This document shows positions 36,401-47,294 of a stretch of DNA of 64,000 bases, in pieces. The translations under genes and the position numbers were made by a program. Source of the stretch: Volvox africanus (taxonomy: Eukaryota > Chlorophyta > Chlorophyceae > Chlamydomonadales > Volvocaceae); NCBI GenBank assembly GCA_030268105.1, contig BSDZ01000004.1, forward strand, positions 7,793,501 to 7,857,500. Reading direction: 5' to 3'. The notes under the pieces are model-generated. The model saw only the letters and a program-made list of their open reading frames with translations, was not told the DNA's origin and did not search any database. The number at the start of each line of letters is the position of its first letter. The stretch's first letter is position 1.

Positions 36401-37706
36401 TCCATGAGCGATGTGAATTAAATGGAGGAGGGCCATGCAAGGCCGTGCTGGTGAGGGTTTCACAAGCAGCCAAATATGATGACTCGAAATGGGCCAACGA
36501 AACCGGTCGATCTATTCTGGCATACCCAACCTCTCGCATGGAACCTAATTATGTCGAGGGGCTTTCCCGCGCCCTTCACTCCTTAGGGCGCTGGTCCGTC
36601 CGATGCCCGGCGGCCTCCTGCGGGTCGTACGGAAGCTGAGACGACGCAAGCAGCAACTCGGCGGGATGCGTTGGGTGGAGACGCTTATACCTCTATCTTC
36701 GCGTCGGTAGGTCTTAACTGTCCTAGGACCAACGGTCGGTGAGGAGTGCTTCAGCGTGGTCGCGAATGTGTTGGTGCATGTGTGACCGGGGATGGGGACG
36801 GACTTGTTGGATACCCTGGCCGGAATATTTGTCGTATGGGTTGAGGCGGGTATTATAGGTCTTCGTTGTCCATGTTAACCTTGCACACTGATGATTCCAG
36901 CCCAAAGTGTCAACATTTAGCGAAATTGTTGTTCTGGAGCCATACGTTATCGCGCTCTAGCTTATCAGGGAAGTGCCATTGACATATGTGAGGACTTGCT
37001 TTGTCTCTGTTTATCTTGCCTTCCCGGCGTACCATGTAGCAAAGGTATTTGAATTTATGGCCATTTCGTTTACATTTTCATCCATTCCACACTTGGCCAT
37101 CCTATACAGCTCATGTTCAAATTGCCGCACCCGGCGCTGAAGCTGCTAAATTTGCATGGGCATGCATTTGTAAACGGTGGTAACGTGATGCCTGTGTCAG
37201 GTGAGTTGCTTGCTGCTGGCTTGAAGCAACATTCCCGCCAGGCCATGAGGGCACGGGTCAGATTATGTGGATTGTGGATTTGGTATTCGCTTCATGGGTG
37301 TGGGGAAGCATTGGGCTAGGATTGTGTGCTGTAGCCTATTGCCGATCCTCAATCACTGAGGGCCCAGATATCATTTTGAATACTTTGCTTTCCTGCTAAG
37401 GCTGAAGCTCCCCTTGTCAGACAGCCAGAGCATGTATGAATATTCTCTTGTTGATAGGTATAGTGCATCCATTTGTGGTTAATTCTTCCAATTTTATTCC
37501 CTGGGTTACTCACAGGTATGGGTTGCACACCAACTGCTCTGCTGTCCGAGTTTGGTTCCACCTTCCGCTGGTCGTGTGGAGCTGGCCTTGTCGTTCCGAC
37601 CCCGTTGGGCCGCTTCGAGGCCAATTACTGCATTGTGCTTGCGGCTCAGGAACATGACCGTGTACGCCGCGGTCTCCAGCTGGGCTTTGCAGCAAGCAAT
37701 GTGTAA
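33451..37706 (+). CDS. SAM50: Sam50 / Omp85-family outer-membrane assembly protein
   Basis: Predicted protein of 520 residues, against about 470-500 in other Sam50 proteins. Exons are 33451-33810, 34207-34440, 34815-34906, 35227-35317, 35714-35993, 36194-36297, 36587-36706, 37110-37200 and 37516-37706, all phases consistent. Residues 50-150 hold the single POTRA domain (CRVVQINQHVEGFNGRTFRT; LKQLGVFSTVEFLAHEE). The Omp85 barrel follows: TFELGASLTNALGAAEHLG, VELRGSQLFRNNQ, TVEYELGWRRLLDP, YLKSAVRYTALVDRRD, GLLLPWGEGG, IADRFFLGGPSSLRAF, DALGGDAYTSIFAS and a last strand GRFEANYCIVLAAQ. Sam50 inserts beta-barrel proteins into the mitochondrial outer membrane; the related chloroplast OEP80 is less likely given GGP-S-LR and LGGDAY. 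The normally invariant loop-6 Arg-Gly-Phe reads Arg-Ala-Phe here. Two of the exons lack an ATG and would be missed by ORF finding. Confidence 0.92.
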
Positions 37707-38930
37707 TAGGCAGGGACTTGGATGCCTTAATTTGTGTGCTCGATGTGGGTTGCAGTGATTTAGAGGGTGTGAAGTTTCCTCCTGAGCTCCCATGTTTCAG
37801 GCAGGTGTGGTAGCGAGGGAAACCCATTGCGTGTCTTTGACATGCAACACTATGCTATGTATGTAGGGGTTTTTAAGGTTATAGGGGTTTTAATCGAAAT
37901 TGCTACGGTGATAGCTGTGTGGTTGTCGACGCTGTCACTGACTAGCTGGGTAAATCCAAGCTCATCGTCCAGGTGCTCTTGGTTGCCCAGTTCATTCATC
38001 CCCTAGTCCTACGCAAAATAGTGCAAGATTGTGCCTGTATATTCGTCTTCTTGTTCGGCACGGTAGCTGGTTGAGTAGAGTCAAGTCGCCGTTCCCTGTT
38101 GAATGGGTCGTGTGAAAATCGTAAGACAGGACCGACTCCGGCAATTTTTGCAATATGCTGATGCAAATGTTTCTTGAACACATGGTCATGCTTGTAGATT
38201 GGTCCCACCCAAACCGCTATCACCATCATCAATGGCGCCAGAGGAAACGAGGAAAATATCAACTGAGCAAAAAACGCTGATGAAAGCTGCTGCTTTTTGG
38301 GATGCCGTAAAAGCTTACGAAGACACAACATAGACAAAGAAGTGTACTGAGTTTCCATAGGCTCTTTTCCTGAGGCTCCTGGCTCGTTCAGGGTCTTACA
38401 AGTTCACAAACTTGTAATCATCACCATCATCGACGGCTTACTTGGAAGCGAAGTCTACGCTACATTACTCTTATTTTTTTGCCCCCTCCGGATATATGAA
38501 CGAGCGTTTCCATCTATAGATGTATCTTTATCATATATAAAGCTATTTCGAGGAGCCTACCAGGAATTCCGATTCGCAAGTGGTCAAGAACTTGGAACCC
38601 AGCGAACCGAATGTTGTAATATTCCAAAGCCAGCTACCCACTGGCGCTCTTCACCGCGCCAAAGTGGACTCATAGCCGGGATTCAGGATATTCGGGGGGC
38701 GTAGAAAAGTCCAACTGTTGAGTAGGTGCGGATGGGGCACCAAGACTGCGGGAACAAGCATGATGTCCCTGCGGAGGTACTGCTTGTGGTATCTTACCAA
38801 CCCCCGGCCCAAGCCGAGCGGGCCGGGGCTAGGGCCGGGGAGAGGCGAGCTCCAGAACCGAGCTCCGAAACCAAAACACCCCAACCCCCGACCCAACCCG
38901 ACCCTCCGCCCCCACTTTTTTTGGGCGGGA
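37707..38930. other. Intergenic, no gene seen; start of the gene-poor arm
   Basis: Beyond the Sam50 stop I find no domain-bearing frame and no splice-consistent exon. Around 38806-38925 there is a C/A/G-rich low-complexity patch. From here to the right edge no host gene is recognised. Confidence 0.45.
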
Positions 38931-38934
38931 TTAA

Positions 38935-39265
38935 GAATGCAGAAGCACTCTAACATAAAATGTCGGGGGAGGGTTTGAGGGACAGTTCCTAGGGGCCATC
39001 AGTCACCTAAGCTTTGGGATGCGTGGACAGGAACATTACAGATGCGGTAAGCATGGCTTGCGTTTGAGACCTCGGCACACAAGTGATACTCGTGAAACCC
39101 CATCCTGGGTGTGTACTGGTCGGGATCCAGCATGTAAAAGCACTCCAACATGAAAGGGTGTGTGTGTGTTAAGGACAGTTCCTAGGGGCCATCAGTAACT
39201 TATGTTTAGCGATGGCTGGACAGGACTCAAAAGGATGCGGTAAGCAGGGCTTGTGTTTGGCATCT
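38935..39265. repeat. Two diverged tandem copies of a ~195-bp sequence
   Basis: The string GGACAGTTCCTAGGGGCCAT with its flanks (GCACTCYAACATRAAA upstream, GATGCGGTAAGCA downstream) occurs at about 38939-39060 and again about 195 bp later at 39134-39258. The copies differ by substitutions and a small GT-rich insertion. The function is unknown. Confidence 0.8.
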
Positions 39266-40309
39266 ACAGGTCCTTTGGCCGCCCCTGCAGGATAGGGTCT
39301 TTCACAACCATCCTCTTCAATGACTACCTTGCATCTACCCAGGAGTTTAGAAGCCTATCTGTTATGGGTGCTCCCAAGTTGCGCAGCTGGTTGGCTACAT
39401 CCTTGATGATGAGGTAATTGCGTCCACTAGCCTCTGCCTCATTTCTTGCGAGCACCAGCGACGTAGCCCCAAGATCTTGCACATATATGTTGGTTCTCAG
39501 GGTTTTAGGCAAAAACCCTTGGTGTAATGGTAATGAGAACCTGAACTGCCTATGGATCCTTGGAAGAACTTACAGGAATTTTGCCCCTTAAGGAATTTCG
39601 TCCAGCATCTTGGACCTTACTACTCATTGTTGTCAGCCTGAGCTCAGCATACATCACATACACATATAGGTACCCTTCATTTTTTCACCAGCAGGTTATG
39701 TGGCAATTACAGCCAATCCTGGCTGCCTAATAACACACAACAGGTATACCATATCAGGCAGAAAAGCCACGCAGCCCTGGGGACAATAATATAGATCCAG
39801 GCAATAGCATGTGTATGGGGTAGTTCTATCTATTGGGATAATTTCATGCAAGGACAGGAGGCCACATATAGCTATTATGGGAAGATCAGGTAGGAAATAA
39901 ATAATAAGACAGGCCGGCATGTGCTTGTGCTCTGCCCTGTCAGCCAAATTAAATAATGAGGTGTTCAGGTGTGTTCGTTCAAATAGAAACTCAGTTTCGC
40001 TCTTTCTGGAGCTTCGGCGCCATTCGCCCTGTTACAACAGATATTATATATACGGTGACGACGACAATCGTGTGCTTACAGCTTATGACATGTGGCCCAT
40101 AAATAAGTGTTATAAGTAAGTAGAGTCAGCTTACCCTGTGAGGCCTTTCCAACTTCGGAAGTATATATGTATGTTATATATTTATATTGAAGTTATATGT
40201 ATATATGTGTATTTTTTGCGGATAGCAAAGGAGATTTTAAATGTGCCTCTTCATATTCTATGAAGGCTCCTGAAATGCCTTTCCAAATCCTACAAGTATA
40301 TTGAGAACG
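39266..40309. other. AT-rich spacer without recognised genes
   Basis: A minus-strand frame of 62 codons at 39324-39512 (YVQDLGATSLVLARNEAEA) is open but not recognised. The rest becomes increasingly AT-rich, with ATATAT runs near 40150-40210. No RNA gene is seen. Confidence 0.4.
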
Positions 40310-40800
40310 AATTTCCATAAGAAGCTATAATATAAATATTTTACATATACATACTAAACGAAAATTTGAATGTGCCTCTTCATGGGTCACAAGTACCTCT
40401 TGAAGTACACAATCAGTCCAAAGATTGGCGCTTTATTAGAGAGGAGTATTAAAATCTATTTGATATTGCTGTTTAAAACAACAAGTATAATCGCTATATC
40501 TACAAAAATATGCAACATGTTGCTATTGGGATACCTACTGCTGCACTCATACATGAACCTTATTTCAGTATCACTGGCCGGTGAGAACGAATTACACAAA
40601 AAGCTATAATATAAATATTTTATATATACATAGTAAATAAAATATTGAATGTGCCTCTTTATTGGTAACAAGTACCTCCTGAAGTACACAAAGTACCTCC
40701 TGAAGTACACAAAGTACCTCCTGAAGTACACAAAGTACCTCCTGAAGTACACTCCATAGGTTCGCGGTTTATTAGAGAGGAGAATTAAAGCCTATTGATG
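40310..40800. repeat. Diverged direct repeat in AT-rich DNA
   Basis: Two copies of about 140-190 bp share AAGCTATAATATAAATATTT, TTGAATGTGCCTCTTYAT, AAGTACCTCYTGAAGTACAC and TTTATTAGAGAGGAG. The first is at about 40310-40455 and the second at about 40590-40795. The second is lengthened by the internal 21-bp repeat. Confidence 0.8.
40670..40753. repeat. 21-bp tandem repeat, four copies
   Basis: AAGTACCTCCTGAAGTACAC plus one A, repeated four times without variation. The older direct-repeat copy near 40390 has only a single diverged unit, so the amplification happened after the larger duplication. Confidence 0.9.
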
Positions 40801-41945
40801 CTGTTTTAAAACCCAAAGTACAATATCTGCTGGCGCGTGCACTGGGGCCACCTTGTGCGTTGGAGCTGTCACGTGCACTGGCCAGGACTCGTGCGGCCCT
40901 GCAGGGGCACGTGTACTTGAACTAATGAATGCGAGGGATCGCTTCAATAATACACTGCCGGTGAGTATTATGGAAGTGGATATAATAATGGCCACGGGAC
41001 GGGGACACCAAGGACGGGGACACCACGGGGATAAGATGGAGGGGAGGGAAGCGGAAAAAAGGGGCAGGGAACAATGGTGAAAAGGGGCGGGGGCGGCGTG
41101 CGGTGGTGGAAGCGTGAGAGGCGTGATGTGCAAGAGGGTGGGGGCGACGTGCGGGGCAGTGGGCGTGGCGTGCTGGGGAAGGGGGTGGTGACGCGGGACT
41201 GGGATGTACGTGGCCACATGGTACGATGATGTAATCTGTTTTGGCATGTTCTAAAATGCCTGATGTTTGGAACGTCCTTTTGGTGCCCCAATCTTGGCGC
41301 CTGCAGGTGCTTTGGAAAAATCTAACACACGCAGGTAGTACGGCCGAAGGGGGGACGGGGAGAGGGACGGGGAGACGGGCAAGGGGACGGGGACCGGAGC
41401 GCCGCATGCATTGAGAGAGGGCGTGTGAATGATGTGATGCGATATTTTGATTTTTTTGCATGTTCTAATGCGTTCTCTTCTTTGCGCCTGCAGGTGTACA
41501 GCCCAAATCGAGTGTGGGAGTTTGCAACAGGAGCTGGTACGGCCGAACAGGTATGAGGACATGGAAGGGGAAGGGGTAGGGGAAGGGTTGTGTGGCGCTG
41601 TGTGGCAGGTGGCAGCTCCCCTTCTTTGCGCCTGCAGGTGTACAGCCCGATCGAGTGTGGGAGGTTGTAACAGGATCTGGTACGGACGAACGGGTTTGAG
41701 GACATGGAAGGGTTTAGTGCGTGGTGCCGTGTCATGTCATATGTGGCGCCGTGTCATGTGTTGTGGTGATAGCGGACGGCAGCCGCGTACGAGGGAATGA
41801 AGCGGGGATGGTTATTGTTGTATCTCTGTTGTGTCGGCCAACAAAGGCCCGATCGGAAGGATGACCATCTGAGGTCCAGGATCCTTTGACAGTGCCCGTA
41901 GATACCCCAGGATACTACAGTTATAAACCCTAAAACCCTAAAACC
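40801..41945. other. Low-complexity and short-repeat region
   Basis: No gene is seen. It holds G-rich tracts (about 40990-41050 and 41340-41400, with GGGGACGGGGAC-type runs able to form G-quadruplexes). It also holds a direct repeat with TTTGCGCCTGCAGGTGTACA at about 41478-41575 and 41622-41712, and a weaker third relative near 41280. Three CCCTAAAA-type telomeric units lie at about 41926-41949. Confidence 0.6.
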
Positions 41946-41950
41946 CTACG
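41926..41950. repeat. Interstitial telomere-like motif (CCCTAAAA)n
   Basis: AAACCCTAAAACCCTAAAAC followed by CCTA. This is the complement of TTTTAGGG, the telomere unit of Chlamydomonas-type algae. Confidence 0.75.
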
Positions 41951-42170
41951 GCTCCACACACCAAATTTAACACCACACACAACACGTGGCATGATTCATA
42001 CGACACGGCGTGCCACACACGATACACAGCTCCACACACCACACAGGAAAACACACACGACATGGCACGACACACAGTTCTGCCCGCTGCATGTACCCCG
42101 CCACAAGTAACCCACAATTATACCCCCATACTGTTCCCGCCACATACCTTTCGTACTAGAGTTGCTGTCT
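41951..42170. repeat. Short diverged relative of the 76/81-bp minisatellite and its right flank
   Basis: It contains CAGCTCCACACACCACA, CACACACGACATGGCACGAC and then ACATACCTTTCGTACTAGAG and GTTGCTGTCTGTGGTGTTGT. The same order (minisatellite, ACATACCTT, GTCGCTGTCTGTGGTGTTGT) occurs at the right end of the large array near 60960-61040. Confidence 0.7.
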
Positions 42171-42639
42171 GTGGTGTTGTTGGTGGGGAAGTGTTCGAGA
42201 CGAGATGGCAGGAGGTGGAGAAGGGGGCAGAGGAGGAGGCACAGGCACAGAGCAGCGGAGGCACTAGAGGTGCTGGAACAGAGGCGTGAAGGCGCCCCAG
42301 GCTGAGGCGCTCTTGAACAGAGGCAAAGAGGCGCTGGCGGTGGCGGCGCTGGAGGGGAGGCACTATAATAGAGTTGCTGGTGGCGGAGAAGGCGCCGGTG
42401 GTGGAAGCGCAGAAGCGCAGGCCTTGAAGAGGCGCTGGTGACGAAGGCACACTAGACATGTAATGGGCCCTGGTGGTAGAACCGGAGGAGGCCTTGAAGA
42501 AGAGGCCCTAAAAGAGGCCTTGAAGAGGCGTTGCGTGGTGGAAGCGGAGGTCCTATAGAGGTGGACGCGTGGGATGCACTAACAGAGGTGCTGCAGCAAA
42601 ATCTGTTACTAAAAGCATTGCCACGGTCTGTGTATTACC
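42171..42639. other. Imperfect G-rich low-complexity region
   Basis: GAGGCGCTGG-like words recur with irregular spacing (42200-42540). The open frames are repeat-driven. No gene is called. Confidence 0.5.
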
Positions 42640-43168
42640 TGTACACTACGGCAACAAAGTATACAACCTTTGCATCCAATCGCCACATGGAACCACGAAA
42701 CAGTAATATTAATTTTTATCTGTATTGCCTAAGGACACGAATCGAACTTTTATTGGGACTATAACACGCTCAGAGCACTCACAAGGGCTGGGCCAGTGTG
42801 TGAGAATCCGTCACACCCTTGAACACCCTTTGCATCCGATCGCCACATGGAACCACGAAACAGTAATATTAATTATTATCTGTATTGCCTAAGGACACGA
42901 ATCGAATTTTTATTGGGACTATAGCTATTGAGACGGAGACTATCAGACATTAGGAAGCCTGACGTAATAACGAGAAAGTATACGTTACATATTATCTGAT
43001 AGTAAAGAAGTCCAAATAGTCCATTCTGGAGTCGGCACATATACTAGCGCGTATAGCACTACAAATAGTACAAGTGCGGGTCGATAGCTTACCGCCGCGT
43101 ACAGCTACAACAGCGGGATTGTTGCTAGTATGGATCGCTATATCCAACTGATATACCATTTTATAACA
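42640..43168 (-). mobile_element. 3' LTR of a Ty1/copia element, containing 160-bp-satellite-like units
   Basis: On the minus strand a polypurine tract (CTCAAGGGGGCG, 43180-43169) is followed directly by TGTTATAAAATGG at 43168. This is the expected 5' edge of a copia LTR starting with TG. The LTR continues towards lower coordinates. Between about 42925 and 42650 it contains roughly 1.7 diverged copies of the satellite unit that forms the array at 61-64 kb (CACGCTCAGAGC, CACAAGGGCTGGGCCA, TATCTGTATTGCCTAAGGAC). The LTR's far end is not clear, so the lower coordinate is approximate. Confidence 0.65.
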
Positions 43169-43770
43169 CGCCCCCTTGAGACATGCCTAGCAACAAGTGA
43201 AAGAAGATAATTCCAACCAGGGATTCTTCTTGAAACCGAAAAGCTTAAGCCAAACGAGTTCGCCCCAAACAAACTTAGAATGCTTACTCGGCTAACCCCA
43301 TCGCCGTAATGCATCTCTGAAATTTTTTCTCTCCAAGTCTTGGTTAGCACATCTGCCACCACATCCTCCGTCGAACAGTGAGATAAGGCAACTTCCTTCC
43401 GCAGGACTCGTTCCCGCACTAGATGATGTTGCACGTCAATGTGTTTAAAACGAACCGACATTATCAGGTTGTTCCCAAGGCTCATCGATCCCTCAGAATC
43501 CATTTGAATCTCAATAGCCTGTCTCCCCAGACCCAAGTCTCTGGTCGGCTTGCGAAGCCAAAGTGCCTCCCGCACTGCAGCTGCCGTGGCCTGGTACTCT
43601 GCCTCCACTGTTAAAGCTGCCGCCGTGCGCTGCAATTGGCTGTTCCAGCTGATAGCTGCGCCGTTTAGCAAGAATACGTAGCCAGTTGTGGACCTCCGAG
43701 TGGCTGGATCTCCAGCCCAGTCGGAATCACTGTAGCCCACCATGGCAAGATCTGTTGTGCTACGATTCAT
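43169..43770 (-). pseudogene. Ty1/copia pol fragment, RNase H domain (5'-truncated)
   Basis: About 200 codons covering the copia RNase H: VGYSDSDWAGDPATRRSTTG, SWNSQLQRTAAALTVEAEYQ, KPTRDLGLGRQAIEIQMDSE, RFKHIDVQHHLVRERV and STEDVVADVLTKTW. The catalytic acidic residues (Asp in SDSDWAG, Glu in VEAEY, Asp in QMDSE) are present. Upstream of MNRSTTDLAM the reading ends abruptly at 43771 next to a TTTTAGGGTTT motif. Gag, protease, integrase and reverse transcriptase are absent, so this is a 3' remnant and cannot move by itself. The frame reads through the polypurine tract into the LTR before stopping. Confidence 0.85.
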
Positions 43771-43772
43771 AG

Positions 43773-43786
43773 GGTTTTAGGGTTTG
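43773..43786. repeat. Telomere-like motif at the copia truncation point
   Basis: AGGGTTTTAGGGTT lies exactly where the copia homology stops. Confidence 0.6.
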
Positions 43787-45137
43787 TCCGTGACCCAGCA
43801 CTTGGCATGTTGCACAAGTATCCATCAGCTGGCATCCTGTATGGCTACATGGTCACCCCTGGCTGGGTCTAGCACTCTTCAAGGAGCCCATCTGCATCCA
43901 ATAGTTGATTACTTTATTTGTTTCTGCAGGATTGGCAGTCTAAGGTCTGTGTCTCAGTTGTCATCGGTCTTCTGGATGGTGGTAGCTGTGGTGTTATGCA
44001 TGTGTGCTGTTCATGAAACATGCTCTGTGAGCCCACACAATCAGTGCTTAGGGCTTCGGTCCACACTCCCCCCAACACCCCACACGCCCGTGTGCAAACC
44101 CCGCACTACGAGTAGCCCCTTGACATGCATATGTATTATGTACCTTGAAGTATTCCCGCAGATTACCCCCGTTCCAGTATGTTGTCCCCCCCCCCTTTTC
44201 CTCACCTGGGCATGTGCTGCTGCGTCTCCCCTGTGTTCCTACAAACAGCATGGAAAGACAACACGAAGAACAAACACACGTTCATATGTTTACATGCCGG
44301 GGCACAAAGCACATCAACACGGTACGGCAATATCCCTTTCAACTTGAACAAATGACCCCTCCACCACCACACGTGTTTCATATCACTCCTGCAGCCGAAT
44401 CCCGGTCCCTCACCCCCCCCCCCACACACACAGACCCGTCACCCCTTCGCCCGCCACCACCACCACCACCACAATGACGACCACCACGACCACCACGTCG
44501 AAGAAGAAGACACAGGAGACGAAGACGACCACCACGACCACCACCACCACCACTGCGTCAGCCTCCCTGCGTCAGCCTCCCTGCGTCCATCCTCCGATCC
44601 CTCCACACACCCCACACGCCTACTGCCACTCTCCCCTCCTCACCAGAAATCCCTTCAGGCGAGGCATCAGAGCTGTGGGCTGAAGCTGCAACCACAACAG
44701 CGTTGCTACGACGGACGGAGCGGTAAATATACTACTACCACCAGAAGCCCTTTCCAAGTTAAGCCCATGGCGGCTTAAATGAGGTGAATTCCTAAAGGAG
44801 CGAGCAGAGGAACAGGGTAGCAGCAGCCCCAAGGGAAACGCACAGAGATTTGTTCATTGGATAGATTATCATACTATTGTCATCATCATAATACTATTAG
44901 ATCCTCTTTTTACATGCAGCCCGTATAGCTATGAGTCCCGCCGCCATTCTCAATCCCTGTGCGCCGCCACAACACAACGCCACCACGTCGACCCAGTCCC
45001 TTCACGCATCACTACATCCACTGTGTCCCACTTTTACCTTGTCGACGCAGTGTAGAGACCGATTTCGCCGTCTCATCAGAGACGTGACGCCTCTGATGCT
45101 CTCCATGGCGACGCACCAATACACGAAGCTTTTCCTG
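43787..45137. repeat. Duplicated segment, copy 1 (partner at 55.6-56.7 kb)
   Basis: From about 44044 (GTGCTTAGGGCTTCGGTCCA) to 45137 this DNA recurs almost unchanged at about 55616-56691, with a shift of 11,572 bp falling to 11,554 bp because of small indels. A third, more diverged copy of its first part is at 52615-52815. It includes a CCACCACGACCACCACG simple repeat (44452-44565) that opens Thr/His frames, which I do not regard as genes. The 50 bp before it (GCATGTGTGCTGTTCATGAA) also occur at 45356, 48969. Confidence 0.75.
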
Positions 45138-45837
45138 CGGCGGCAATTTAGCATTCAACGATTTTGTTAACAATATATGAGTAAGAATGAGGATGTCTAA
45201 TGCTTGACTTACTTGTGGGTGGCACTTTGTTGCGGCGGCACAAAAGATGGCGGCGTGACAACAAAATCCTACAATTAGTGATAAAATGTGTGCTATATAC
45301 CATTATATAAATATCTGACAATTGCAGCGAATGTGTAAAAAAACTAGTAGTGTTATGCATGTGTGCTGTTCATGAAACATGCATGCTCTGTGAGCCCACA
45401 CAATCACCGAATGTATGTAGTAAGGGACAGCACAGACAGATGGTGTACAGCATATATATACTCCAAATGTGTGCTATTTGGGTTTATGGCGTGAGACCGA
45501 TGGATGTCCATCATATGCGCGCCATAAGTGATGATGATTCCCTACGGTTTCGCACTCGGGAACCTACAAAATCATGGAAGGACTGCGAGACCTTCCGTTG
45601 GGTTTAGGGATTTTTATATAGTCATATATATTTATTAAAATAAATATACGCTATTAGGTCATGGCGTGGTGTAGTGTTGTGGCGCGTGTGTGCATGGTTG
45701 TGTGTGGTGTGGTGTGGAGTCAGTTGAAAATTCATCCCAGCGTCGTGGGTTGGATCCTACCCGGACTCGGTCGCACATCAGATGCGCGGCTGGTCGGCGG
45801 AAGTGGGATAGGTTCCGGGGCGACATGGGATGATGAA

Positions 45838-45872
45838 AACCCTAAAGCCCTAAACCCTAAAACCCTAAAACC
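45838..45872. repeat. Interstitial telomere-like run
   Basis: AAAACCCTAAAGCCCTAAAC followed by two more CCCTAAAA units; repeated in unit B at about 49451-49485. Confidence 0.8.
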
Positions 45873-46482
45873 AGGCCCCCGGAAAATTTTTTTCTCACTC
45901 TTTTTCGGGCGACTTCTCACTCAATTTTTTACCTTAGTTTATTTTCCTGGCCTTGCCTTTGCTTGCCTTGCCTTTGCTTGATAGGGTTTGGACGATTGGA
46001 CGAGACAGAAATTGGACAGAAGACACGCCTGCTGTATTATTATATATATATCCTGTGCTAGGCTATATCTCTCTTCTCCTTCTCCCTTTGGGGGCTATAT
46101 CTCTCATATTTTGATCATTTTTTTAAGCTCTGCTGACCTCTGTGATCCAACAATGACAGACACTGTGTCCAACAATGACACACGCTTTTGTGGTCTCTTT
46201 TGTGGACTCTTTACAGTAGAGTAGAGGCACAGGGTATAGATAGATACACTTCACACACAAAATTTACACTAATACTATACAATACTCTACACAACAGACT
46301 ACAAGGGGCTCTCCTGTAATGGGACGGATCATATCATCATAGGGTTAATACATGACAACAGAGCATCATCCACAGCACACACCCATCATCATATGCTCTA
46401 CCCAGAGCATATCATATGCTCTACCCTTCACATACCCCTTCACATACCACATCTGTGCTCTGCATCTGTGCTACACCACAAC

Positions 46483-46487
<5 letters not shown>

Positions 46488-46530
<43 letters not shown>

Positions 46531-46532
46531 CA
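46488..46532. repeat. (CA)n(TA)n microsatellite
   Basis: Alternating CA run followed by TA run. The equivalent tract in unit B (50099-50148) is 4 bp longer and is the only visible difference between the two units. Confidence 0.9.
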
Positions 46533-47294
46533 CAGTCATATATATGTGTGTGTCTCTCACCACCACAGTCACATATAGTGTGCCTCGTCATAGTCACATA
46601 GTGTGCCCCCTCTGCTGTGCTCATACATACATTTTATACACACATGTCCACACCCTCCTCCGCCCTCTCCACATTTAATACACATATGCATATGCATAAA
46701 ATAGGATATGTGTATGTGTGCACACATACAGGCACACATACACATCATATGCTATATATGCTTTTATATATATTATGCTTGTGTGTCTTATGTCCTACAC
46801 GTCACACGTCCTATGCCACACGCCCTCTCCTTCCCCTCCTTTTCTCCTCTTCTGCTCCTCTTCTGCCGCAGTGTGCGGCCCACGAACACACACCCGCAAA
46901 CACACACACACACCCTCAACGAACACACTCTCACCCACACACATACACTCGTGCAGCCACCTAATATGCAGCCACCCATATTGAAACCCTAAAACGCTCC
47001 GCCTCCACAACAAAATCTTGTAGTATGCAACAATATATAACACATATCAATGGTCATATGTAGGCCATGCCGTTATCCATATGTTGTGTACACCTGCGCA
47101 GCCATATATGCATTTGTATATTATAATATATTCATATATATATACATCTCAGCAGAAACAAAAGAGGGCTATATTATTACTTTAAACAGAGAAGGCACAG
47201 AAGCGGAAGAGCAAGCAAACCCTAAGCACTAGCACTAGCACTAGCACAAAACACATGACACATGACACATGGCACATGGCACAAGGGACAACCC

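Noticed and set aside
39324..39512. 62-codon minus-strand ORF as possible retrotransposon gag
   Set aside because: No zinc knuckle or other gag feature is seen and no adjoining pol frame exists; left as unassigned spacer.
44474..44683. Thr-rich ORF starting at an ATG in a CCACCACGACC repeat
   Set aside because: It is translation of a simple repeat, duplicated at 56,041 with frame changes; no conserved product.
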